The translations under genes were made by a program, and so were the position numbers. A model generated the notes under the pieces. That model saw only the letters and a program-made list of their open reading frames with translations, did no database searches and was not told the origin of the DNA. Shown in pieces: positions 1 to 7,208 of a stretch of 21,031 bases of DNA. Each line of letters starts with the position of its first letter. Positions within the stretch are counted from its first letter, which is position 1. Source of the DNA: a virus; IMG/VR virus record IMGVR_UViG_3300023237_000094, positions 1-21,031 of that record; one strand, given 5' to 3'.

Positions 1-182
1 AGGCGATAGTATACCGCACCGTTTGGTAATAAGGCGTGAAACAAGATGGCTTTGCCGGAGATTGATGCAAACCCGAAGACCACACACTCCTCACTTTCTC
101 CATGATGATTTTTAAGATCATAAAGATACTCTTTCCTAACGGAACAATACAGTGGTGGTATATTTGAATTAAGATATGCCAT
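1..182 (-). CDS. Conserved phage hypothetical protein, 3' part cut by window edge
   Basis: An open frame starts with ATG at 182 and stays open to the window edge, giving about 60 residues that begin MAYLNSNIPPLYC and continue VRKEYLYDLKNHHGE. It starts 3 bp after the polymerase stop codon (186-188), so it is the next gene of the replication operon. Upstream there is only a weak GGAT, so it may depend on translational coupling to the polymerase. I recall similar N-termini (short, Tyr-rich, followed by EECVVFG) in marine phage genomes as a conserved protein of unknown function. No domain or catalytic motif can be named from this fragment, and its true length cannot be seen here. Confidence 0.75.
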   Translation of the reverse strand, partial: MAYLNSNIPPLYCSVRKEYLYDLKNHHGESEECVVFGFASISGKAILFHALLPNGAVYYR

Positions 183-185
183 AAT

Positions 186-2042
186 TTATCCATAGATATC
201 ACCCCAGGTTTTACCTGATTCATAATCTACTTTATTTGGTACTGCTAATGTAACAGCATTTTCCATGATTTCAATTATTTTTTTAGCCTGTTCTGGAGAT
301 TTAACAGAGATATCTAGTTCATCATGTATCTGGATATGTGGTATAATTCCTTCATTATATAAATCTAGCATCGCTTTCTTGGTCATGTCCGCTGCGGAAC
401 CTTGAATTAATTTATTTAATGCTTTGTAAGTCATAGCTCTTTTAATTCTTCCCCGACCATAGGTTCGTTCTGCCTCTTCAAGAGTCATTGGTGTATGCAT
501 ACCAAATGTTTTTGGTTCCCATTTATTAAATCTACATCGTCTACCTAATAAAGTTCCAAGAGATCCAGAAATTTGTACATCCGCTGAAGTTCTATTCATT
601 AGTTCTTTAACAAAAGGTACATTCTCATGATACTGATTAAATAAATTTTCCGCTTCTTGTTTCGTACTCAAACCAAGTTCAGCTTGTAATTTTGCTTTCC
701 CCATACCATAAAATAATCCTAAGTTAATAGTCTTCGCTTGGGATCTAGAGATGCCCGCCATGTCAGCAACCGTTTGATGAAAGTCTACCTCATTGTTTTT
801 AAATTTTTCTACCATCTTAATAACAGATTCATTAAAACAAATAGGTTCTGTAGAAGCCGCATAGTGAACAACCAATCTAGGTTCTTGCTGTGAATAATCA
901 AAACAACCCCAAGTATGATTTTCTTCTGGTAAAAACAAACCTCTAATCATAGGACCTAATTCTTTATTACGCGCTGGAATTTGTTGTAAGTTAGGATTAG
1001 AATAACTAAATCTACCGGTAACGGTTCCCCCTTGATCAGATCGAATAGGGTTAATATCCGCATGAATACGTCCTTTATGAGAGTGTTTTAAAATAGTATC
1101 AATAAAAGTAGTGTGAGCCTTGTTTAACTCCCTAGCTTTTGCTATCTTCTGTACTAAAGGATGTTTATGTTCTTGAAGAAAATTTTTAGTGAAAGAAGGA
1201 GCCTGTGTTTTCTCTGTTAACTCATAAGGTAAATTTAGTTTTTGAAAAACTTTGGCAATGGATTTTGCTGCCCATATTTGAGTGTCTATTCCTGTTCCTT
1301 GTTGTACCTCTCTTAACAATATTTTTTCTTGTGTTGATAGTTTTTCTTTCAATTTGTGAGCGCTTTCAACATCTACTCTCACGCCTTTAAATTTCATATC
1401 AATCAAACAAGGAAAAAGTTGAGTTTCTAAATCAAATATTTCTGTTAAATTTTGTTTGTTAATTTCTCTAGATAATACTTTAAACAATTCTAAGGTTAGT
1501 TCCGCATCTTTTTCTGCATAGCTTCCTACATACATAGCCGGAAGTTTATACATTTCTGATTTTGCGTCTACTCCAGCTGCTTCGGCTGCTTCTTTTAAAC
1601 CTCGTTCATCTTTAACTTCTCTTAGATATTCATAGCCAATACTATTTAAAGTATAAGAGAAACGATTCTCATCAATCAAAGATGACATCACCATAGTATC
1701 TACAATATGGCCATTGATGTGGATCCCCGCTGCTCGAATCCAGCACACATCATACATAGCATTGTGAAATATTTTAGCGGCATCGGTTGCGCACACCTCT
1801 TTAAACCATTCTAATACAATAGTTTTATCTAGGTTTCCTTCTCTATGAGCGATAGGATAATAACCAGACCAGCCTTCTACGGCTACTGCAATACCAATAA
1901 TTTCTCCGTGACCAATAATGGCCCCAGATCCTTTTGTTTTTAAATCAGGATCTCTAGTTTCTAAGTCAATCGCAATATATTTTGCTTTACTTAAATCGGG
2001 AAAACTATCTGGACATATCCACTCTGTTGCTGCTTCAAACAT
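186..2042 (-). CDS. polA: Family A DNA polymerase with 3'-5' proofreading domain
   Basis: Replicative phage DNA polymerase, 618 aa, without the 5'-nuclease domain of bacterial Pol I. The DEDDy exonuclease comes first: D26/E28 in IAIDLET, D98 in NAMYD, and Y175/D179 in YAEKD. The polymerase domain has motif A at about 382 (DYSQQEPRL), motif B at 433-446 (RSQAKTINLGLFYG) and motif C HDE at 573-575. By alignment to E. coli Pol I, the Phe762 position is Leu441, and motif A has Gln and Pro where DYSQIELR has Ile709 and Leu711; the Glu710 equivalent is kept. A GTG at 2063 would add seven residues (LFIFIFM), but I prefer ATG at 2042. Neither start has a Shine-Dalgarno sequence. A mini-ORF with a good one ends inside the polymerase start, which suggests coupling. 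It sits in the replication operon downstream of primase and helicase genes. Confidence 0.96.
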   Translation of the reverse strand: MFEAATEWICPDSFPDLSKAKYIAIDLETRDPDLKTKGSGAIIGHGEIIGIAVAVEGWSGYYPIAHREGNLDKTIVLEWFKEVCATDAAKIFHNAMYDVCWIRAAGIHINGHIVDTMVMSSLIDENRFSYTLNSIGYEYLREVKDERGLKEAAEAAGVDAKSEMYKLPAMYVGSYAEKDAELTLELFKVLSREINKQNLTEIFDLETQLFPCLIDMKFKGVRVDVESAHKLKEKLSTQEKILLREVQQGTGIDTQIWAAKSIAKVFQKLNLPYELTEKTQAPSFTKNFLQEHKHPLVQKIAKARELNKAHTTFIDTILKHSHKGRIHADINPIRSDQGGTVTGRFSYSNPNLQQIPARNKELGPMIRGLFLPEENHTWGCFDYSQQEPRLVVHYAASTEPICFNESVIKMVEKFKNNEVDFHQTVADMAGISRSQAKTINLGLFYGMGKAKLQAELGLSTKQEAENLFNQYHENVPFVKELMNRTSADVQISGSLGTLLGRRCRFNKWEPKTFGMHTPMTLEEAERTYGRGRIKRAMTYKALNKLIQGSAADMTKKAMLDLYNEGIIPHIQIHDELDISVKSPEQAKKIIEIMENAVTLAVPNKVDYESGKTWGDIYG

Positions 2043-2091
2043 AAAAATAAAAATAAATAACACACATGGTTACTAAAAGAGCAAAATTCAT
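2035..2091 (-). CDS. Candidate 18-aa hydrophobic leader peptide coupled to polA
   Basis: ATG at 2091 is preceded by GGTGGAG with 6 nt spacing, the only good ribosome-binding site near the polymerase start. The frame encodes 18 residues, MNFALLVTM then CVIYFYFYV, mostly hydrophobic and aromatic. Its TGA (2037-2035) lies just inside the polymerase gene, overlapping its first codons by 8 nt (ATG TTT GAA of polA against GTT TGA). The polymerase ATG has no Shine-Dalgarno of its own, so ribosomes finishing this peptide could restart there. The geometry is seen directly. The coupling role, or a membrane role for the peptide, is inference. It could also be a chance short ORF. Confidence 0.45.
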   Translation of the reverse strand: MNFALLVTMCVIYFYFYV

Positions 2092-2115
2092 GTAAGGCTC
2101 CACCCGATTTTATTT

Positions 2116-2355
2116 CTAAGACTCATTTTTTAACCTTTCTATTTCTAATTCACAATAATGAATTACTTTTTTTAAATCTTCCACTCCGTTTTTATCTTTA
2201 TAACGAACCACGTACTTGATAACATTTCCCTGAAAGAAACTCAAGTCATTCGCAGTAATAAAAGTATAGGGTTGAATTTTATGTTTAGAATAATGATTTC
2301 CACCTTCTTGCCTAGAGGTTGGAAACAATCGGTCCATATCTTCTTTAGTCGTCAT
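2116..2355 (-). CDS. DUF3310 phage protein
   Basis: A 79-aa protein with the pattern I associate with the DUF3310 family: GGNHYSKHKIQPYTFI at about residues 18-33, then FFQGNVIKYVVRYKDKNG and EDLKKVIHYCELEI. The family is common in tailed phages. It is sometimes labelled a nucleotide kinase-like protein, but I know of no firmly assigned activity. ATG at 2355 is preceded by AAAGGAG 10 nt upstream. That ribosome-binding site lies inside the 19-codon mini-gene just before it, and the two frames overlap around the ATG. It lies between the SF1 helicase and the DNA polymerase, which points to a role in replication or nucleotide supply. That role is inference. Confidence 0.85.
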   Translation of the reverse strand: MTTKEDMDRLFPTSRQEGGNHYSKHKIQPYTFITANDLSFFQGNVIKYVVRYKDKNGVEDLKKVIHYCELEIERLKNES

Positions 2356-2404
2356 ATGTTTTATACTCCTTTTGTAGTTCTTCGTTGCAATGCCAACAGT
2401 TCAT
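2345..2404 (-). CDS. 19-aa CWHC mini-protein, possibly a truncated zinc-ribbon gene
   Basis: ATG at 2404 overlaps the helicase TGA (ATGA arrangement) and is preceded by AGGAG with 8 nt spacing. The frame gives MNCWHCNEELQKEYKTYDD and stops at 2345-2347, inside the start of the DUF3310 gene. The MNCWHC..EL opening matches, from memory, a family of small phage zinc-ribbon proteins that continue with a Trp-Gly-Gly-Asp-rich stretch and a second CxxC. Here only the first CxxC (C3, C6) remains. The strong start signal and tight overlaps support translation. It may be a decayed zinc ribbon kept because its translation couples the helicase and DUF3310 genes. Confidence 0.5.
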   Translation of the reverse strand: MNCWHCNEELQKEYKTYDD

Positions 2405-3924
2405 ATTATTTCTTCTCCTATGTTGTATTGGTAATCGTAATCATGATTCATGATGTACAATGTTTCTTTGGCTCTCGTTACTCCCACAAAAAACAAACGG
2501 TGTTCTGTGTCTTTATCTCGGAGAGCCGAGTCATAGATAATTTTTTCTAAGTCTGTAAATAAAATAACATTATCGCACTGTTCTCCCTTTACTCCATGAA
2601 TAGTAGATATTTTAATTCTAGAAGGTTGGCTTAAATCTTCTCCTCGTTCTAACAAATCTTTAATATATAATTTTTGTTCCTCTTCTATGTTTAATAGCTC
2701 CCAGCTGCCCGTCACTTGTAGCCCGTGGTTAAGCATAAGCTCATCTAAATCAACCGTGTCTAATCCCTCTAAAGACTTGCCACCAGAGAATCTAAACTTA
2801 ACCTGTTCATCTTTATAAGTTAAATATTCATATACTAATTGTGCTTCACTAGCAGAAACACTAGCACCTTTGTTTAATCGATCCCAAATATTAATAGCTT
2901 CAATAAGTTCTAAAGGTAGTAAAGGATTATATTTACAATTAAATCTGTGTCCTAATGTCAGCATATGATCCACAATAGGTTTCATTTGATTATTAGTTCT
3001 GGTTAATATCATCCAGTTTCCTTTACTAAAATCAATATGTTCTAAAGAAGCATCTTCGATAACTTCTCCTTCAGCGTCTCTTGGTATCCAAACCTTATCT
3101 CTTCGTTGCTCTACGTTAGATAAGATGCTCATAGCTACTCGATGCACGCTTCTAGGGACTCGTCTAGATTGCTCCTGTGCATCTAGGGTCCCTTTTAGAT
3201 TAATAAAAATAGTAGGATCAGCACCTTGAAACGAATAAATTGTTTGATCGTCATCCCCTGCAATATAGGAACGCTTACATCGGGATTCAATGTAAAAAAA
3301 CATATCCCATTGCAAGGGACTTAGGTCTTGTGCTTCGTCAAGAAAGACTGCGTCGAGGGAGGGACATTTATCTTTCTTAACAAACTCGGATATCATGTCT
3401 GAAAATTCATACATGTTAAAATCTCTTTTATAATCGTCTAAGTCCTGTTTAATCTGCTGACATAAACCCATATCAATAGAATCAATAATATCTAATTCTA
3501 ATGCCGCATCTTCTAGTTCTGTAATTTTTTTAGATTTAGCATATTCAATGACTTTCATATAATTGTTTCTATATTCAGGTACCCCATTATCTCCCGTAAC
3601 GGTTTCAAATTCTAAGTCCCTACAAATCTGAGAATAGTTTTTAAAACCATTCCAGTTATTTCCCTGTAGCAGTTGGGTGTTAGTATTAATTTCTAGTTCC
3701 CTAGTGCCTAAAGAATGTAGGGTGCTAACGACAATATCTTTACTAGGATATAATTCTTTAATTCTTTTTCTTGCTTCATTAGCTGCTGCATTACTAAAAG
3801 AAATATAAATAATTTTACTGGGATCTGTTGTGATCAATTCATTAGCTAGATGGTGATTAATCAAACGATAAGTTTTTCCTGTTCCCGGAGGTCCTGGAAT
3901 AATAGTTCTATTTAAAGGGAGCAT
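2401..3924 (-). CDS. Superfamily 1 UvrD/Rep-like DNA helicase
   Basis: A 507-aa SF1A helicase that unwinds duplex DNA using ATP. The order of motifs is clear: Walker A GPPGTGKT at 11-18, motif Ia SFSNAAANEA at about 42-51, STLHSLG at 67-73, Walker B DEAQD at 196-200, motif III GDDDQTIYSFQGAD at 223-236, motif V STIHGVKGE at 440-448 and motif VI VGVTRAKE at 480-487. It is shorter than cellular UvrD (about 720 aa), in line with compact phage Dda/UvrD-type enzymes. It starts 17 nt inside the end of the primase gene. Its TGA overlaps the start of a mini-gene. Position next to primase and polymerase suggests a replication or recombination helicase; whether it is the main replicative helicase cannot be seen here. 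Confidence 0.93.
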   Translation of the reverse strand: MLPLNRTIIPGPPGTGKTYRLINHHLANELITTDPSKIIYISFSNAAANEARKRIKELYPSKDIVVSTLHSLGTRELEINTNTQLLQGNNWNGFKNYSQICRDLEFETVTGDNGVPEYRNNYMKVIEYAKSKKITELEDAALELDIIDSIDMGLCQQIKQDLDDYKRDFNMYEFSDMISEFVKKDKCPSLDAVFLDEAQDLSPLQWDMFFYIESRCKRSYIAGDDDQTIYSFQGADPTIFINLKGTLDAQEQSRRVPRSVHRVAMSILSNVEQRRDKVWIPRDAEGEVIEDASLEHIDFSKGNWMILTRTNNQMKPIVDHMLTLGHRFNCKYNPLLPLELIEAINIWDRLNKGASVSASEAQLVYEYLTYKDEQVKFRFSGGKSLEGLDTVDLDELMLNHGLQVTGSWELLNIEEEQKLYIKDLLERGEDLSQPSRIKISTIHGVKGEQCDNVILFTDLEKIIYDSALRDKDTEHRLFFVGVTRAKETLYIMNHDYDYQYNIGEEII

Positions 3925-5455
3925 CTTTAGCTTTGTTCTTTCTTATATTAATTGAGTCTAACTCAATCTTATTTACTTCCCAAATTCTTTCTGTTTTTTC
4001 ATCTATTTTCTTAAATACCTGCTTACCATCAAATAGATTCTGCACTAATCTCATGGTCTTATTTTTTGGATAAGTTTTATCTGGCCAAGACTTAGTTCTA
4101 ATTAAGGATCTCCAGAAGTCTTTCCATCTAAAATAACAAACACCATCTTCCACAAATGCTTTTGATTTTTTAATATCGGACATAGATTTACCAGGCGCCC
4201 TACTTACAAAATCTACTAATACTTCTTTTAATTGAATATCTATTCTCATGTCATCGGGAGCCGGTAAGGGTTCATCCATCTCGTTTAATAATTTAGAAAT
4301 CATTTTTCTCCATGAGAGTTTAGAAATAGGAAGTAAGGGTTTATTTAGTTGAGTTAAACAAACAACAGAAAATTTTTCTGGATCATGTAATATCTCAGGC
4401 TCTACTTCTAATGTTTCTCCATCTACAGTTACAAAAAATAAAGGTGGATCCGAATCTAGCTTTTTAATTTGTGTAATCTCTGGCATAGCTGCACCTTCTT
4501 TCCCATACTTTCTAGTATGACAAAGTTTTTCCTGACAAAATCCACAGATAGGTTTGTCGTTACATTTGTAATCGTAATTTTTTTTTTCAATAGAGTTAAT
4601 AACACTGATTACATCATTAGCTTTTAGGGGAGGATTAATATATCTTGGTATGTTATATTCTTCAACTTTATTTTTCCAAGTATCTGGATTAACTTTTCTT
4701 AAATAAACTCCGATATTAAATAAACCATTATTTCTTCCTGCATGATCTACATCTTCTCCTTCTACAATAGCCCCATTAGATAATATGGTTTGTAAACAAG
4801 GTGGTCCATCAGGAAAAATAGTTTCTTCAGTTTGATTCTTTTCAAATTGAACATCTATTAGTTGATTTTTTGTTAAAACATGTTTATCATAATAAGCCGA
4901 AAATTCTTCCATCTTTAATGCTTTGCCTGCATCATCAAATGCATAACGAACGGAACGATTTCCACCATGATAAGGCATATTTAAAAAATTACCCACATCT
5001 CCTCGTTCTGCTTTCACACTATTTTGTTTAGGAAATATTTCCGTCTTTGCATATCCTAATACAGATGCCATTGCTTGCAACTTGGCTCTCATTAAAGATG
5101 CTGGTACAAACTCACTAGTAAAACAAAACACGTGGGCTCCACCTGATTTAGATCTACAGAGAATTAAAGGTAAATTTAATTTTCTTATTTTTTGTATGAA
5201 AGCAGTATGATCAAAATTATATACATCAATGTCCATCGCTCCCCACCTACATTCGTTGTTCTCGTTAATAGGAACAATTCCTAAAGCGGGTTCTACTCCA
5301 TCAATATGTGATTGCCATAACTCATTTGTTATCGGCTGTTTAATAGTAAATGATCTTACTTCTTGTTTTCCGTTTGGTCTAATCTCGGAAGTTTTTTTAG
5401 TTTGACCGTAGGCAGTTTCCAAGCCTTTAAAAATTTCACGTAATCTTTCTAACAT
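3908..5455 (-). CDS. AEP-type DNA primase / primase-polymerase
   Basis: A 515-aa protein with an archaeo-eukaryotic primase-like core. The metal-binding DxD is D75/D77 in WGAMDIDVY. The SGGxHxxF nucleotide-binding motif is at 104-111 (SGGAHVFC). TEIFPKQ and GNFLNMPYHGGNR follow at about 138-167. A cysteine cluster at C298, C304, C307 and C312, followed by RKYG, looks like a zinc or iron-sulfur site of the kind found in PriCT-like C-terminal regions. The last third is not recognised. The start at 5455 has AAGAGGG about 4 nt upstream. A 10-bp hairpin lies just before that site. It should synthesise primers for the family A polymerase downstream. There is no sign of a fused DnaB-type helicase, so it is not T7 gp4-like. 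Confidence 0.85.
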   Translation of the reverse strand: MLERLREIFKGLETAYGQTKKTSEIRPNGKQEVRSFTIKQPITNELWQSHIDGVEPALGIVPINENNECRWGAMDIDVYNFDHTAFIQKIRKLNLPLILCRSKSGGAHVFCFTSEFVPASLMRAKLQAMASVLGYAKTEIFPKQNSVKAERGDVGNFLNMPYHGGNRSVRYAFDDAGKALKMEEFSAYYDKHVLTKNQLIDVQFEKNQTEETIFPDGPPCLQTILSNGAIVEGEDVDHAGRNNGLFNIGVYLRKVNPDTWKNKVEEYNIPRYINPPLKANDVISVINSIEKKNYDYKCNDKPICGFCQEKLCHTRKYGKEGAAMPEITQIKKLDSDPPLFFVTVDGETLEVEPEILHDPEKFSVVCLTQLNKPLLPISKLSWRKMISKLLNEMDEPLPAPDDMRIDIQLKEVLVDFVSRAPGKSMSDIKKSKAFVEDGVCYFRWKDFWRSLIRTKSWPDKTYPKNKTMRLVQNLFDGKQVFKKIDEKTERIWEVNKIELDSINIRKNKAKDAPFK

Positions 5456-5474
5456 ATATCCCTCTTAAATTTCT

Positions 5475-5498
5475 TTGGGTGGTATTGCTACCACCCAA
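5475..5498 (-). promoter_or_regulatory. Perfect 10-bp hairpin with GNRA loop upstream of primase
   Basis: On the sense (minus) strand TTGGGTGGTA, loop GCAA, TACCACCCAA forms a perfect 10-bp stem with a GNRA-class tetraloop. It lies between the stop of the 236-aa gene (5508) and the Shine-Dalgarno AAGAGGG of the primase. It is followed by AGAAATTTAAG, not a U-tract, so it does not look like a normal intrinsic terminator in that direction. In the plus direction it is followed by TTGTCTTAATT, also weak. It may stabilise the 3' end of the upstream message, mark an RNA-processing site, or modulate primase translation. Confidence 0.65.
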
Positions 5499-5507
5499 TT
5501 GTCTTAA

Positions 5508-6218
5508 TTACTTGCTTAAACTTGCGTTAAAGTCTTTCGCTCTTTGATATAAAGTGACATCTACGACAGGTCCTACTGTTTTCACAGCATAACCATACCA
5601 AGAATTACCTTTACCCGTATTTAATACGGTAGAAATGTTATACAAGTGACTGTAAGAAGCTGGTGTAAAAGAACCATTTTCATCTTTTAGCACTTGAGAC
5701 ATTTGTAAAGACTGCCACTTTCTACTTATTTTACCTTGAGAAGAACTCATAGATATCAAAGCAGTTTCAGCCAACCCCTCATCTCCCACGATGAGTACGT
5801 AATTTTGATGCACTGTTAAAATATAATTACCGGATTGTAATCTATCTTTACCTGCATCTTTAGTTGTCTTAGTTAGAATATCAGAAGTATCCGGATAAAT
5901 TTGTTCCGGTCTTCCTGAGCCTGTACCAAAGTCAGCCCATTCTTGATATTCTAATTTGTAGTAACACGGTATTACATTAATACCTGCATCACCTGCATAC
6001 AGTTTTTTGGTAACTGTATTTAATAACATTCCAGGTTCTGCACTTTCTACGTAATTTTGATTACGTTTTTGTGCTTCTCCTGAACTGTTTTGTAAAAGTT
6101 TCAAGATTGGTAAGGCAAGACTTTCTTGTCTTATATTCTCAAAACCTTTCTCGGCGTCTTCTCTAAATAATATAGCAGAAGGCATCGGTGCCGCTTTTTT
6201 TACTTGTACTTCGTTCAT
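5508..6218 (-). CDS. Conserved replication-block protein, possible ssDNA-binding protein
   Basis: A 236-aa protein without a catalytic motif that I can name. It opens with a basic stretch and then AILFREDAEKGFENI and LALPILKLLQNSS. The middle carries INVIPCYYKLEYQEWADFG, followed by a run of beta-strand-like segments (GNYILTVHQNYVLIV, GKISRKWQSLQMSQ, SHLYNISTVLNTG). I recall related proteins in phages beside primase and recombination genes, and suspect an OB-fold ssDNA-binding role. That is inference from position and composition only; the tail is not strongly acidic as in typical SSB. The start is well supported by AAGGAG about 6 nt before ATG 6218, and only 2 nt separate it from the preceding stop at 6221. 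Confidence 0.85.
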   Translation of the reverse strand: MNEVQVKKAAPMPSAILFREDAEKGFENIRQESLALPILKLLQNSSGEAQKRNQNYVESAEPGMLLNTVTKKLYAGDAGINVIPCYYKLEYQEWADFGTGSGRPEQIYPDTSDILTKTTKDAGKDRLQSGNYILTVHQNYVLIVGDEGLAETALISMSSSQGKISRKWQSLQMSQVLKDENGSFTPASYSHLYNISTVLNTGKGNSWYGYAVKTVGPVVDVTLYQRAKDFNASLSK

Positions 6219-6220
6219 AT

Positions 6221-6769
6221 TTAACTCCTTGTTATTTTTGTACGGTTACCTTCGTAAGTTTTAAAAAGATCAGAGGGCATCTCTTGTCCAGATTCGAGAT
6301 ACTCTCTGACCACAGCCTTGAGTGTCTGGGAATGTACACCAATTTTCTGGACTGGTTCAAAACCCTGACCTCGTGCAAGGACAGCATAAGTTGCCGCCTT
6401 GTTATCTTCGCCACGACCAAAGGTAACAGTGATATCATTTTTAATAATATCACCTCGACCGTTATTGCGAAGCCATTCAAAAGCCTCCTGTTGTCTATCT
6501 TCAGGAATAGATGCGCTGTAAAAAGGTTTTACCTCTACAGACTCACCATCTTTTAGCTTTAATTTTGTAATGTTCATTTCTTTCATTATAGCCGGAATTT
6601 CAAACTCCGCTAAAACTCTTGCTTGTTCTTTTAATTTTTTAACGCCGTCTTCTGCGTTTTCAATTTCATCTTCTAAATTTTTTAATTGATGAACTTTATC
6701 GGTAAGTTGTTTTGGATCAACCACTGCTTTCATCGAATCTATTTTGTCGTCTCTAAAATTTATGTTCAT
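6221..6769 (-). CDS. Unknown protein with N-terminal coiled coil, first gene of replication operon
   Basis: A 182-aa soluble protein that I do not recognise with certainty. Residues about 20-60 are Glu/Lys/Leu-rich (LTDKVHQLKNLEDEIENAED and onward) and should form a coiled coil. A short beta-rich segment follows (ITKLKLKDGESVEVKPFYSA). The C-terminal half has EAFEWLRNNGRGDIIKNDI, then VHSQTLKAVVREYLESG. It is the first gene behind a near-consensus promoter at 6798-6826, and its start has AGAAAGG 7 nt upstream within a 12-bp tandem repeat. Being first in the operon, ahead of the possible ssDNA-binding protein and primase, suggests an early replication accessory factor. This is inference from position. 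Confidence 0.85.
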   Translation of the reverse strand: MNINFRDDKIDSMKAVVDPKQLTDKVHQLKNLEDEIENAEDGVKKLKEQARVLAEFEIPAIMKEMNITKLKLKDGESVEVKPFYSASIPEDRQQEAFEWLRNNGRGDIIKNDITVTFGRGEDNKAATYAVLARGQGFEPVQKIGVHSQTLKAVVREYLESGQEMPSDLFKTYEGNRTKITRS

Positions 6770-6777
6770 GTTATAAC

Positions 6778-6800
6778 CTTTCTAATATTCTTTCTAATAT
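6778..6800 (-). repeat. Two-copy 12-bp tandem repeat in replication-operon leader
   Basis: On the minus strand ATATTAGAAAGA (6800-6789) is followed directly by ATATTAGAAAGG (6788-6777), differing only in the last base. The first copy overlaps the last bases of the candidate -10 element and the second supplies the ribosome-binding site. It could be a pair of operator half-sites or a slippage product. No palindrome is visible within the unit. Confidence 0.6.
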
Positions 6801-6826
6801 ATAATCCTTTAAAATACGTTTGTCAA
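6798..6826 (-). promoter_or_regulatory. Sigma70 promoter for the replication operon
   Basis: On the minus strand TTGACA (6826-6821), a 17-bp spacer and TATATA (6803-6798) make a near-ideal sigma70-type promoter. It would start transcripts near 6791, about 22 nt before the first codon of the 182-aa gene. The -35 hexamer lies at the very end of the upstream gene, overlapping its stop codon region. It is the best promoter-like match I found, and it is placed where a separate transcript for the replication genes would be expected. Confidence 0.75.
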
Positions 6827-7176
6827 GCCTCCGAACTAACTTTTTGATATAAGTCAATTTCAATTGGATAATATCTTCTTTCCTGTTTATCCCACTTCAA
6901 TAAGTTGTATTTACCGTTAGTAATATCGGAAACAATAGAGCCGGCAACACAAATAATAGCCGGATCTCCTGTTAATAATAAGTAATCTTGGGGTGTGTAA
7001 TTTTGTAGCAGTTTTCGTAATTTAAAAATTAAAGGTCCTGCACTCAAAATCATTTGTGCATTCTCGGGTAATAAAACTTTCAACGTGCCAAATTGGGAAG
7101 CACCAATAATATTAATTTTTGGCCTACCTTCCCTACTACCAGGGACATCTTGTATGACGTATACTGTATTATTCAT
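6823..7176 (-). CDS. Conserved marine-phage hypothetical protein
   Basis: A 117-aa protein, MNNTVYVIQDVPGSREGRPK onward, that I recall as a widespread small protein of unknown function in marine phages. The conserved stretches are LKVLLPENAQMILSAGP (about 32-48), DYLLLTGDPAIICVAGSIVSD (about 64-84) and KYNLLKWDKQERRYYPIEIDL (about 89-109). It has no signal peptide, and the mixed alpha/beta look gives no catalytic motif. It is transcribed divergently from the plus-strand helicase. The ATG at 7176 has almost no Shine-Dalgarno, and its candidate promoter would leave a leader of only a few nucleotides, so a leaderless message is possible. Its 3' end contains the -35 box of the next operon. Confidence 0.85.
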   Translation of the reverse strand: MNNTVYVIQDVPGSREGRPKINIIGASQFGTLKVLLPENAQMILSAGPLIFKLRKLLQNYTPQDYLLLTGDPAIICVAGSIVSDITNGKYNLLKWDKQERRYYPIEIDLYQKVSSEA

Positions 7177-7179
7177 TTC

Positions 7180-7208
7180 TTGACTTTACATACACTAATC
7201 TATATATC
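7180..7208 (+). promoter_or_regulatory. Candidate promoter for the plus-strand helicase
   Basis: TTGACT (7180-7185) and TATATC (7203-7208) are separated by 17 bp and point toward the helicase start at 7234. TATATA at 7201-7206, with a 15-bp spacer, is an alternative -10. It is interleaved with the opposite candidate promoter at 7187-7215. Confidence 0.45.

Noticed and set aside
1205-1390. Plus-strand ORF of 61 codons inside polA
   Set aside because: It lies wholly antisense to a polymerase with all motifs; its Leu/Phe-rich product is the usual shadow of AT-rich coding DNA.
2040-2063. GTG start for polA at 2063
   Set aside because: It would add LFIFIFM, an unlikely N-terminus that comes from the same T-rich DNA coding the mini-peptide; ATG 2042 keeps the normal start.
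2272-2550. Plus-strand ORF of 92 codons
   Set aside because: Antisense to the DUF3310 gene and the helicase 3' end; no family resemblance and no ribosome-binding site.
5475-5498. Intrinsic terminator
   Set aside because: The stem is good but no U-tract follows it on either strand; described instead as a regulatory hairpin.
6188-6556. Plus-strand ORF of 122 codons
   Set aside because: Antisense to the coiled-coil gene, which has promoter, ribosome-binding site and operon context.
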